The position numbers and the translations under genes are program-made. The notes under the pieces are model-generated. The model saw only the letters and a list, made by a program, of their open reading frames with translations. It did no database searches and was not told where the DNA came from. From Phocoenobacter atlanticus (GTDB lineage Bacteria > Pseudomonadota > Gammaproteobacteria > Enterobacterales > Pasteurellaceae), in assembly GCF_030764225.1 (NCBI RefSeq), contig NZ_JASAXH010000016.1: a stretch of DNA of 56,848 nucleotides. One strand, given 5' to 3'. Each line of letters starts with the position of its first letter. The first letter of the stretch is position 1. Of the stretch, positions 1 to 8,107 are shown piece after piece.

Positions 1-410
1 CCCCCCCCCGCACGATGTCAAGGGTTTTTTGTTTAAAAATCAGTAGATTAGAGATCAAGATCACACTTTTATTAAAAAAATTATCTGGAAGTACCTATTT
101 GTTTATTAGATAATCAAGAGGTATAAAAATGAACACGTTGTTTTGTTTTTTTTGAAAATTTAGAAGGCTATTTATAGAAGTAGGGGAGAATAATGCTATC
201 ATTCAAAATTATGAATAAGCAAATATGATTATTTTTAATTGAAAGCAACTGGTGGGTCAGATTAAATAAGGGGTGAACTTATTTTGAAGCAGTTGGATTA
301 TTTATTTCTTTTTAAGAAAAGTGGGGCAAAGCATTACAATGTAAGGCTTTTTCCCACTTTTTACCAACTATTTTGTTTACTATACCTTATTATAAATATG
401 AAATAAAAAA
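1..410. other. Gene-free left edge with C tract and hairpin
   Basis: No convincing gene is seen in this AT-rich stretch. The window opens with nine C residues (1-9). Read on the minus strand this is a G tract placed six bases after TTGACA (reverse complement of 16-21). A perfect 6-bp inverted repeat (AATAAG/CTTATT) lies near 264-283, and a stronger hairpin, listed separately, sits before the deoD stop. The C tract is cut by the window edge, so its full length and any gene it serves cannot be judged. Confidence 0.5.
317..362 (-). terminator. Terminator downstream of deoD
   Basis: The arms AAAAGTGGG (317-325) and CCCACTTTT (353-361) are exact inverted repeats. An inner AAAGC/GCTTT pair extends the stem. 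It lies about 50 bases past the deoD stop, and T-rich sequence follows on the minus strand. It is probably intrinsic and could act in both directions. Confidence 0.65.
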
Positions 411-1124
411 TTAGTCGTCTAATAAAACTGACTCTAATGCAATTTCAATCATATCATTAAAGGTTAATTGGCGTTCTTCTGCCGTAGTTTGTTCACCTGT
501 GCGAATATGGTCTGAAACTGTGCAAATCGATAATGCTTTTGCTCCGAATTCTGCAGCCACACCATAGATACCTGCCGCTTCCATTTCAACACCTAAAATG
601 CCATATTTTTCCATTACATCAAACATTTCAAAATCTGGGGTATAGAAAAGATCAGCAGAGAAAAGGTTACCAACACGAACGTTAACACCTTTGGCTTTAG
701 CGGTTTGAATTGCTGCTACTGTCATATCAAAATCTGCAATCGCAGCGAAATCGTGATCTTTAAAACGTATACGGTTTACTTTTGAATCGGTACAAGCACC
801 CATTCCAATAATAACATCGCGTAATTTCACATCTTCACGTACTGCACCACAAGAACCAACACGGATAATTTTTTTTACTCCGTATTCTGTGATTAATTCT
901 TTAGTATAAATTGAACAAGATGGAATACCCATTCCGTGTCCCATTACAGAGATTTTACGTCCTTTGTAAGTTCCCGTATAACCAAGCATATTACGAACAT
1001 TGGTTACTTCTTTTGCATCTTGTAAGAAAGTTTCTGCAATATATTTAGCACGAAGTGGATCACCCGGCATTAATACTACATCTGCAAATGCACCTTCTGG
1101 TGCGTTAATATGTGGAGTTGCCAT
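411..1124 (-). CDS. deoD: Purine nucleoside phosphorylase DeoD
   Basis: DeoD cleaves purine (deoxy)nucleosides with phosphate to free base and (deoxy)ribose-1-phosphate in cytosolic nucleoside salvage. The 237-residue protein has the usual length of the hexameric bacterial enzyme (239 in E. coli). Visible family motifs are His5, the phosphate loop GDPLRAKYIAE (about 21-31), RVGSCGAVR in the middle, VEMEAAGIY for the sugar site, and a late SDH whose Asp is the purine-protonating residue in the E. coli enzyme. GGAAA precedes the ATG at the right distance. It is the last gene of a minus-strand block with deoC (78 bases upstream) and nupC, giving transport and breakdown of nucleosides together. 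Confidence 0.97.
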   Translation of the reverse strand: MATPHINAPEGAFADVVLMPGDPLRAKYIAETFLQDAKEVTNVRNMLGYTGTYKGRKISVMGHGMGIPSCSIYTKELITEYGVKKIIRVGSCGAVREDVKLRDVIIGMGACTDSKVNRIRFKDHDFAAIADFDMTVAAIQTAKAKGVNVRVGNLFSADLFYTPDFEMFDVMEKYGILGVEMEAAGIYGVAAEFGAKALSICTVSDHIRTGEQTTAEERQLTFNDMIEIALESVLLDD

Positions 1125-1202
1125 TTTATTTTCCTCATTTAGTTTGTAATAAAAAGTTTAAGCGGTATGATTTCATTATAAATTTACAAAATTATTTTGT
1201 AA

Positions 1203-1976
1203 TTAATAACCTGTCACCGATTGCTCTTCTGTTCCATTTAATGTTGCTAATAAATTAACCAATAAACTTGATGCACCAAAACGGAAGTGAGTTGAATTTA
1301 CCCAATCTTTACCCAAAATATCTGCCGCTAATGATAAATATTGTTCAGCTTCTGCGGTTGTTTTTACACCACCAGCCGCTTTAAAACCGACTTTATCTGC
1401 CACATTTAAATCACGAATAACTTCTAACATAATTCTTGCAGATTCTAAGGTTGCATTCACGGGTACTTTACCCGTTGATGTTTTAATAAAATCTGCCCCT
1501 GCATTGATTGCAATTTCACTTGCTTTACGAATAAGTTGTTCTGTTTTTAATTCGCCTGTTTCGATGATAACTTTCAATAAAACATTCGCCTGCTTACATA
1601 CAGCTTTACATTGTTTGACTAATTCAAAGCCAATTTGTTCATTACCTGAGATTAATGCTTTATATGGAAATACGACATCCACTTCATCAGCACCATAAGT
1701 GATTGCGGCTTTAGTTTCTGTTACTGCAATGTTAACATCATCATTACCATGAGGGAAATTAGTCACTGTTGCCACTTTTACGTCTAAACCTAATGCTTTT
1801 AATGTTTTATGTGCTACAGGTATAAAGCGTGGATAAATACAAACAGCAGCAGGACTACCAAATTCTGTTTTTGCTTGATGACATAATGTCATCACTTTTT
1901 CATCTGTATCATTATCATTTAAAGTAGTTAAATCCATTAAAGATAATGCTTGCTTTGCCACTTCTTTTTGAGACAT
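1203..1976 (-). CDS. deoC: Deoxyribose-phosphate aldolase DeoC
   Basis: DeoC splits 2-deoxyribose-5-phosphate into acetaldehyde and glyceraldehyde-3-phosphate, so deoxynucleoside sugar can feed glycolysis. The 257-residue protein is close to the E. coli length (259). The Schiff-base lysine is K165 in FIKTSTGK, the partner lysine is K199 in VGFKAAGG, and D100 in EVDVVFPY matches the catalytic Asp. AAGGAAAA lies just before the ATG. It sits between deoD and nupC on the same strand. Two hairpins in the gap after nupC suggest that expression from the nupC promoter is at least partly attenuated before deoC. Confidence 0.97.
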   Translation of the reverse strand: MSQKEVAKQALSLMDLTTLNDNDTDEKVMTLCHQAKTEFGSPAAVCIYPRFIPVAHKTLKALGLDVKVATVTNFPHGNDDVNIAVTETKAAITYGADEVDVVFPYKALISGNEQIGFELVKQCKAVCKQANVLLKVIIETGELKTEQLIRKASEIAINAGADFIKTSTGKVPVNATLESARIMLEVIRDLNVADKVGFKAAGGVKTTAEAEQYLSLAADILGKDWVNSTHFRFGASSLLVNLLATLNGTEEQSVTGY

Positions 1977-2003
1977 TTTATTTTCCTTACTTTCACTAAA
2001 AAT

Positions 2004-2066
2004 AAAAAACGCAATCGTTTTTTCAATTCCTAAAATACCAACACCACTGACTAGCAGTGGTGTTGA
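2004..2066 (-). terminator. Hairpins between nupC and deoC
   Basis: CAACACCACTG (2039-2049) and CAGTGGTGTTG (2055-2065) form a perfect 11-bp stem with a 5-base loop, about 25 bases past the nupC stop on the minus strand. A second, AT-rich repeat (AAAAAACG/CGTTTTTT) follows nearer deoC and ends in a T run. The first looks like an intrinsic terminator. Whether transcription from nupC reaches deoC is an inference I cannot settle. Confidence 0.6.
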
Positions 2067-2088
2067 TGTTAATTATGCAAACGCCTAA

Positions 2089-3357
2089 TTAAGCAATGAT
2101 TGCACCACCAAGTCCGATAAATAGACCTGCGATTGTTGCACTCATTAAGTTAGATAATGACCCAGCTAATACTGCTCTCATACCTAAGCGAGCGATGTCA
2201 CTACGACGATTTGGTGCCATTGTACCAATACCACCGATTAGAATCGCGATTGAACTGAAGTTTGCAAAACCACATAATGCAAAGGTGATAATTGCTTGAG
2301 TTTTATCAGTTAATACTTGTGGAGTTTCAGGACCAATATATTTAAGGAATTCTAAATAACCCACAAATTCATTTACAACTAATTTAATACCAATCATTTC
2401 ACCAGCGACTGCTGCTTCATTCCAAGGCACACCAATTACCCAAGCTAATGGTTTAAACACATAACCAAAGATCAAGTTTAATGAAAGCTCAGGATAGCCA
2501 ATCCAGCCACCAATACCACCTAAAAGACCATTGATTAACGCGATTAACGCAACAAATGCGATTAACATTGCACCCACGTTAGCAGCAAGTCCTAAACCTG
2601 TGCTTGCACCAGAAGCAGCTGCTTCTAATACGTTTGCAGGTTTTTCTAGATCAACTGCTTCTAACTCATCTTGGAATTTCTCTGTTTGAGGAAGAATAAT
2701 TTTAGCAAATAGTAATCCACCTGGTGCAGCCATAAATGACGCAGCGATTAAGTAAGTTAGTGGAACACCCATTCCAGCATATGCAGCCATTACCGCACCA
2801 GCGATTGAGGCTGTACCGCCACTCATAACGGCAAACAATTCTGATTCTGTCATTTTGTTAACGAATGGTTTAACCACTAATGGTGCTTCTGTTTGACCAA
2901 CGAAGATGTTTGCTGCTGCTGACATTGATTCTGCTTTTGAAGTACCTAATGCTTTTTGTAATAAACCACCTAGTAGTTTGATCACGATTTGCATCACACC
3001 CACATAATAAAGTACTGAAATTAATGCAGAGAAGAATACGATTGTTGGAAGTACACGGAATGCGAAAATAAAACCGCCACCGCCAAATACTTCAAACATC
3101 TTACCTGATACTAAACCACCAAATAAGAATTTAATCCCTTCGTTACCATAATCAATAACGTGTTGTACACCAGTTGCAGTAGCTCCTAGTGCGTCGCGTC
3201 CAGCTGGTACATAAAGAATTAATGCTCCTAAACCAATTTGAATTGCCAATGCACCAAAAACGGTACGATAATTAATTGCTTTTTTATTATTGGAAAATAC
3301 GAAAGCAATTGCTAAAAGGACAAAAATCCCTAACAAGCTGTTTAATAAACCATTCAT
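2089..3357 (-). CDS. nupC: NupC-type concentrative nucleoside transporter
   Basis: This inner-membrane cation-coupled nucleoside importer belongs to the CNT family. The 422 residues are strongly hydrophobic with about ten membrane segments. Family features include the N-terminal gate-like segment, the central GQTEAPLVVKPF motif (substrate-binding GQxEA) and the C-terminal half with NEFVGYLEF, where the NEF motif lies in CNTs. TGAGG precedes the ATG. It lies downstream of cyaA with a consensus CRP site 80-100 bases before its start, so cAMP made by the neighbouring gene product probably activates it. deoC and deoD follow and degrade the imported nucleosides. Confidence 0.94.
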   Translation of the reverse strand: MNGLLNSLLGIFVLLAIAFVFSNNKKAINYRTVFGALAIQIGLGALILYVPAGRDALGATATGVQHVIDYGNEGIKFLFGGLVSGKMFEVFGGGGFIFAFRVLPTIVFFSALISVLYYVGVMQIVIKLLGGLLQKALGTSKAESMSAAANIFVGQTEAPLVVKPFVNKMTESELFAVMSGGTASIAGAVMAAYAGMGVPLTYLIAASFMAAPGGLLFAKIILPQTEKFQDELEAVDLEKPANVLEAAASGASTGLGLAANVGAMLIAFVALIALINGLLGGIGGWIGYPELSLNLIFGYVFKPLAWVIGVPWNEAAVAGEMIGIKLVVNEFVGYLEFLKYIGPETPQVLTDKTQAIITFALCGFANFSSIAILIGGIGTMAPNRRSDIARLGMRAVLAGSLSNLMSATIAGLFIGLGGAIIA

Positions 3358-3436
3358 AGATAAGACCTCATTAAGTTAAATTAAAAGTGTGTAAATTTTA
3401 CTGAGTTTTTTATAAAAAATCTCAAAATATATTCAA

Positions 3437-3458
3437 AAATGTGAACTTTCTCACATTT
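3437..3458 (-). promoter_or_regulatory. CRP binding site upstream of nupC
   Basis: The sequence TGTGAACTTTCTCACA (3440-3455) is a perfect TGTGA-N6-TCACA match, with the symmetry continuing to AAATGTGA...TCACATTT. It is centred about 90 bases before the nupC ATG and behind the cyaA stop. Activation of a nucleoside transporter by cAMP-CRP is well known in relatives. The exact transcription start cannot be read here. Confidence 0.88.
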
Positions 3459-3507
3459 ATAAATAAACGTTATTCCAACAATACGATATGATAATTATTT
3501 TACAAGA

Positions 3508-5940
3508 TTATGCAATACTTTCAAACAGTTCAATATGTTTTTTTCCCTCCTTTTCAATAAACTGATAAAACTGGGGAAAATTAAAGCTGAGTTTTTGTGC
3601 TTTTTTTTCTGCAAAAGTGGCATTAATTAGTTTCACTTTTTTATCTTTATTTCCCTTACAGTTTAAATAACAATCTAAATGATTTTTTTCATCTAAAATA
3701 TAAACATTAAAGGTAGTTTCTGTTTGATCTTCAAAAAAGAATTGGGTAAAACCCTCAATCGCAAACTCTCCAATTTCTTTAGGGAGCAAATGTTTTTTTA
3801 ATAAATGCTCTTTTTCTGTAAATTTTTGAGATAATCCTACCGCTTGTTCTGATTCTACTTCAATATTTTCAAATAAAAACTGCCATTTTTGATTAGAAAT
3901 CTCAGAACGCATTAATAGTTGTTTTTGATAATTAACACCAGTTTGTATAACAATACAACGGTTAACCAAAGTACTAATTAAAGATTGTAATTGTTGATTA
4001 AAATGTCGAGAATAACAAAATACATTTAATGAATGAGGTGCAAAAGTACTTTGGTAAAGTTTGTTAGATAAAAGCTTTAATGCATCTAAAACGGCATTTT
4101 CACCCTCAAAATACTCTGTTCTAATTTCACTCCACATATTACGATAAATTAACCCAATGCTACCTACAACCTTTTGTTGAGAATATCCTAAATTAAATAA
4201 TTCTTTTGATGAAGGTTTAAATGACATCTCATTCATTTCTTTTGTCGGATCTTTGGTTAAATTAACGACTACCACTAAATGTTGTATTTCATTAGGATGA
4301 TGCCACGCTTCACTACTTGGTAAAGGCACTCTAATAGGTATATTTAAACGAATATCCGCAATAAATTGACGTAACTGAACTAAATTAACGGTTTTACTAA
4401 TAATATGTAAATCCGTTTTAGGGGTAATCAATCCATTAAAATACGCCCAAGAAATCAGTTGAATAAGATAAGGAAAATGTTGTACATAACGAGAATTAGA
4501 ATCGTACATAATTTTAGGGGGATGATTCAGTAAATACCATCCTTTTTTAGGTGCTTTCGCTTCCACAAAAGTGAGGGCATCCTCCGCTAAATTCCATTTT
4601 ATTTTATTATTTAATAATGTCACTTTTCCTGGTAAAACTTCAAATGTGGAATATAGCTGACGGACTAATATGTCGCTATCTTGAGAAAGAATAGTAGGGG
4701 TAATATTTTGTTGTCTCACAAAGTTAACCAATTTATGGTAACTTTGCATAAAAATACCAACCAATGTTTGTTGGTGCAAAATTGCTTGTTTAACTTTCCA
4801 CTCTGTTCGACAAGATAATTCTTTCACCTGTTCTGGAGACCATTGCCATTTTGAAATCAATTCCTGTAATTGATTTAAACGCCAACTACCATTATTTTGT
4901 GGTATTCCTTCTGTCACCTTAATATAAAAACAGCGACGAATGTTTTCAAGACGTTCAAATTCTTGTTCTTTAGTTAAATAGGCAGTAACTTGCTCAAGTA
5001 TTGCTAAATAAGGGTCAAAATGATAATCCGAACGTTTATCTTGCAATAACATTTTTTTGAATTGTTTAGAAATTAAATTTGTTTCAGGATAGGTTTTTGT
5101 ATAACTTTCTAGCAATAAAATTTTGATAGCTGATTTATAAGGAGAATTAATACTTTTATAAAGTTGCCATAAACTCGCACCAAAAAACTCATCAATAGAA
5201 AGCGCTGAAAAATCCCCAAAATCTAACCATTCATCAAGATCTACTCCATCGGAAATAAGTTGTTCAATGGCTTCTTGATAAGATTGCCCTTCTTCTTTTA
5301 AAAGATGAAGCCACAATAGTCTTTTTCCTGTAAGACGAATAGCGGAACGATAAAATTCATCTAACAAAAAAAAGTGTTGTGCTGAACCACTATTCTCTTT
5401 GGTTACTTTATTATAATAAAATTGTTTTTTAAATTGATTAGGATTCATTAAATAAAAATGAATTTCTACATTGAATTTATTTGCCCATTCTTGAATTAAA
5501 CTAAACTTACTTTCGATTAATGATTGCTGTTGTAAATTAAAATATTTTTCACTACATACCCAAATATCTAAATCAGAAGTAGGGGTTTGTGAAATTGATC
5601 CTGTACTTCCCATTGCATACACAGCATCAAAACTTGGTTCATCCACTTCCAACAATGTATCATCATAAATATTTTTGGTTAAAAATTGTTTTTGATAAGA
5701 GGTCAATGAAAATTGCCAAATTCCTTTTGGTGCAGAGGGTACATAAGCGGGTAACTTCGGATGATTACAATGAATAAGTAAGGTAAGTAACTGGAAAACG
5801 TGCTGAAAATCAGTATTATTTGTGGTTGCAGTAAGCGTACGCTCTATCCGTAATTCATCAAGTGCATTAACTCTCTGTATCGCAATATCTATTTGCGAAA
5901 TACTCGAATAATCTTGAGATTGTAGATTTAATTGAGGCAC
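3508..5940 (-). CDS. cyaA: Adenylate cyclase, class I
   Basis: CyaA makes cAMP from ATP in the cytosol and so drives CRP-dependent catabolite and competence control. The 810-residue protein matches the class I enterobacterial/Pasteurellaceae enzyme, with the nucleotidyltransferase signature GSTGSISQTPTSDLDIW at 111-127 supplying two metal-binding Asp residues (D123, D125). The C-terminal regulatory half is present. The start is GTG with GGAG six bases upstream. An in-frame ATG is not available, because the nearby ATG-GAG-TGA is closed by a stop. It diverges from dsbD. A weak CRP-like palindrome precedes it, as expected from CRP feedback on cyaA in E. coli. Confidence 0.96.
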   Translation of the reverse strand: MPQLNLQSQDYSSISQIDIAIQRVNALDELRIERTLTATTNNTDFQHVFQLLTLLIHCNHPKLPAYVPSAPKGIWQFSLTSYQKQFLTKNIYDDTLLEVDEPSFDAVYAMGSTGSISQTPTSDLDIWVCSEKYFNLQQQSLIESKFSLIQEWANKFNVEIHFYLMNPNQFKKQFYYNKVTKENSGSAQHFFLLDEFYRSAIRLTGKRLLWLHLLKEEGQSYQEAIEQLISDGVDLDEWLDFGDFSALSIDEFFGASLWQLYKSINSPYKSAIKILLLESYTKTYPETNLISKQFKKMLLQDKRSDYHFDPYLAILEQVTAYLTKEQEFERLENIRRCFYIKVTEGIPQNNGSWRLNQLQELISKWQWSPEQVKELSCRTEWKVKQAILHQQTLVGIFMQSYHKLVNFVRQQNITPTILSQDSDILVRQLYSTFEVLPGKVTLLNNKIKWNLAEDALTFVEAKAPKKGWYLLNHPPKIMYDSNSRYVQHFPYLIQLISWAYFNGLITPKTDLHIISKTVNLVQLRQFIADIRLNIPIRVPLPSSEAWHHPNEIQHLVVVVNLTKDPTKEMNEMSFKPSSKELFNLGYSQQKVVGSIGLIYRNMWSEIRTEYFEGENAVLDALKLLSNKLYQSTFAPHSLNVFCYSRHFNQQLQSLISTLVNRCIVIQTGVNYQKQLLMRSEISNQKWQFLFENIEVESEQAVGLSQKFTEKEHLLKKHLLPKEIGEFAIEGFTQFFFEDQTETTFNVYILDEKNHLDCYLNCKGNKDKKVKLINATFAEKKAQKLSFNFPQFYQFIEKEGKKHIELFESIA

Positions 5941-5959
5941 AGTTCACTCCATAAAAAAC

Positions 5960-5975
5960 TGTGATCAATGTATCA
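5960..5975 (-). promoter_or_regulatory. Possible CRP site at the cyaA promoter
   Basis: TGTGA-N6-TATCA in the cyaA-dsbD gap has one perfect and one poor CRP half-site. Autogenous CRP repression of cyaA is known in E. coli, which raises the prior. The match alone is weak. Confidence 0.35.
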
Positions 5976-6047
5976 TTTTTTGAAAAAAAGTAAAGTTTTA
6001 GATGAAGTATTTTCCATTTTTATCGGTGAATTTAAGGACAAATAAAA

Positions 6048-6110
6048 TGATTGCTAAAGTATGTTATAACCAAGTAAAATGCTTTCTGATAAAAACTTTA
6101 CACTTTTAAA
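6048..6110 (+). CDS. Possible 20-codon leader ORF overlapping the dsbD start
   Basis: An ATG at 6048 has the best ribosome binding site in the region (AAGGAC eight bases upstream). It opens a 20-codon frame that ends in TAA at 6108-6110, inside the beginning of dsbD in another frame. The dsbD start codons themselves lack an obvious Shine-Dalgarno sequence. The short frame could couple translation to dsbD or be chance. The peptide carries two cysteines, but no family is recognisable. Confidence 0.3.
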
Positions 6111-7818
6111 ACTTATGCTGATTCGATTTTTAACCTTAATGTTAAGTTTAGTGCTGACTTTTTCTAGCTCAGCAAATTTATTTAAACAGAATAAACCTCA
6201 ATATTTACCCAGTGAACAAGCATTTATTTTTTCATCTGAACAAAAGACCAATACATTAAAATTATTGTGGCAAATTTCACCTAACTATTATCTATATAAA
6301 AATAAAATGAGTATTACACCTGAAAATGGTGAAATTAAACCGATTGTACTTCCTCAAGGTGAACCATATTTTGATGAATTTTATGGTAATACTGAAATTT
6401 ATACAAAGCAGCTTGAAATCAATGTTAATGCTGTTTCAACACAACCTGATTTTAATTTAACGATTGAATATCAAGGGTGTACCAAAGGTTTTTGCTATCC
6501 TCCTGAAAAACAAACTGTCCATTTTATAAAAAATGAAGCGGTCACATCTGATCAAAAATTTGCAAATTTCACAAAAGATCTTACCGCTTCAACAGATATT
6601 AATCAGCTTGAAAATAACCCCATTTCTCTCTTTTGGTTTTTAATTTTAGGCTTAGGATTAGCCTTTACTCCTTGTGTAATGCCAATGTTGCCTTTGCTTT
6701 CCGCCATCGTAATTGGACAAAAAAATAGACCCAATACCAAAAAAGCATTCTTATTAAGTTTTAGCTATGTGCAAGGAATGGCACTTACCTACACATTATT
6801 GGGCTTGCTTGTCGTCAGCATTGGCTTACCTTTTCAAGTCGCATTGCAAAGTGCTCCTGTATTAATTAGTTTAAGTATTATTTTTATATTATTCGCTTTT
6901 TCAATGTTTGGTTTATTTGATATTACACTCCCTAATAACTGGCAACAAAAACTGAATAATATCAGTCAAAATCAGCAAGGCGGGTCAATAAAAGGTGCTT
7001 TTGTAATGGGAATGGTTGCAGGTTTAGTTGCCTCACCTTGCACCTCTGCACCTCTTTCAGGTGCATTGCTCTATGTTGCTCAAACAGGAAATTTTCTTAT
7101 TGGTGGGACTGCACTTTATTTATTAGGATTAGGTATGGGTATCCCATTGATTTTTATTACCTTATTCGGTAATAAAATACTACCAAAATCAGGAGAATGG
7201 TTAATTAAAGTAAAAATTGCTTTTGGCTTCGTAATGTTAGCTTTACCTATTTTTTTATTAAATCGCATATTGCCACAGTATATTGAACCTTTTATGTGGT
7301 CTTCATTAGCTTTGGTCTTTTTAGCTTGGTTAAGTTTTCAACTTCCAAAAAACAAAATATGGCATAAATTATTACATATTTTGTTATTTATGGGTTTAGC
7401 AGTGAGTTCAAAACCTTATTTAGATTTATTCTTTAATCCCAATATTTCATCACAAAAACAATCATCATCATCCGTTATTTATGTAGACAGTTTTGCAGAT
7501 TTACAACAAAAAGTGACCGCTTATAAAGGTCAAAAAATAATGTTAGATCTTTACGCAGACTGGTGTGTCGCCTGTGAAATGTTAGAAGAAGAAACCTTTT
7601 CCGCTCCAAAAGTAAAACAAAAATTACAACAGATGGTTGTTTTAAAAGCAGATTTAACTAAAAATACTATAAAAAATAAAGAATTAATGAAAAAATTAAA
7701 CATTTTAGGCTTACCCTCTATTTTATTCTTTGATGAACAAGGTCAAGAACAACCCCATAAACGAATTAACGGATTTATGGATGCTGAAGATTTTTTGAAA
7801 AAGTTAAATGATTTGTAA
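6079..7818 (+). CDS. dsbD: Thiol:disulfide interchange protein DsbD
   Basis: DsbD passes electrons from cytosolic thioredoxin across the inner membrane to periplasmic DsbC/DsbE-type proteins and cytochrome c maturation. The three modules appear in order. A signal segment (about 12-33) precedes the periplasmic alpha domain, with C134 and C139 in GCTKGFC. The eight-helix beta domain has C199 in TPCVMP and C321 in SPCTSAP. The thioredoxin-like gamma domain has CVAC at 496-499. The 579-residue length is typical. The start is uncertain: ATG at 6079 and ATG at 6115 (residue 13) both lead into the signal peptide and neither has a clear Shine-Dalgarno. A good uptake signal lies inside the gene near 6537. 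Confidence 0.95.
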   Translation: MLSDKNFTLLKLMLIRFLTLMLSLVLTFSSSANLFKQNKPQYLPSEQAFIFSSEQKTNTLKLLWQISPNYYLYKNKMSITPENGEIKPIVLPQGEPYFDEFYGNTEIYTKQLEINVNAVSTQPDFNLTIEYQGCTKGFCYPPEKQTVHFIKNEAVTSDQKFANFTKDLTASTDINQLENNPISLFWFLILGLGLAFTPCVMPMLPLLSAIVIGQKNRPNTKKAFLLSFSYVQGMALTYTLLGLLVVSIGLPFQVALQSAPVLISLSIIFILFAFSMFGLFDITLPNNWQQKLNNISQNQQGGSIKGAFVMGMVAGLVASPCTSAPLSGALLYVAQTGNFLIGGTALYLLGLGMGIPLIFITLFGNKILPKSGEWLIKVKIAFGFVMLALPIFLLNRILPQYIEPFMWSSLALVFLAWLSFQLPKNKIWHKLLHILLFMGLAVSSKPYLDLFFNPNISSQKQSSSSVIYVDSFADLQQKVTAYKGQKIMLDLYADWCVACEMLEEETFSAPKVKQKLQQMVVLKADLTKNTIKNKELMKKLNILGLPSILFFDEQGQEQPHKRINGFMDAEDFLKKLNDL

Positions 7819-7820
7819 AA

Positions 7821-7943
7821 TTGGGTATCTTAATTGACAGTTGTAAAGAGTGGCGATACGATTTATGGCAAACGCAACAAAAGAACAAAGAATATAATGT
7901 TATTCCTATTAAATATGAAAATGATTCAGTCATTTGGCCTTAA
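7821..7943 (+). pseudogene. Possible gene remnant after dsbD
   Basis: A 40-codon frame begins at a TTG overlapping nothing essential past the dsbD stop. It reads GILIDSCKEW...YNVIPIKYEND...WP before a TAA at 7941. Its composition looks protein-like, but it has no ribosome binding site and no ATG. I do not recognise a family. It may be the decayed end of a gene displaced by the palindromic repeat element that begins at its stop. Confidence 0.25.
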
Positions 7944-8076
7944 CCCCCTCCCTAACCCTCCCCCACAAGTGGAGGAGGGAATTGGAATAGTCTCTAGCCT
8001 TTTCACTCAAAAGAAAATTTTTCCTTAATTATAAAAAATCCTTCCTCCATTTTTGGGGAGAGGCTAGGAGGATACT
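7941..8076. repeat. Palindromic intergenic element, copy 1
   Basis: The left part begins CCCTCCCTAACCCTCCCCC and continues into GTGGAGGAGGGA. The right part reads TCCTTCCTCCA...GGGGAGAGGCTAGGAGGA, roughly the reverse complement of the left. A second copy of the same design lies at 29194-29292. It sits between the convergent ends of dsbD and uvrA. It resembles dispersed CCTAACCCTCCCC-type repeats found in many bacterial genomes. A role in termination is plausible but not shown. Confidence 0.6.
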
Positions 8077-8107
8077 CAAATATATGATCTTAATCTTGCT
8101 CTTACCC

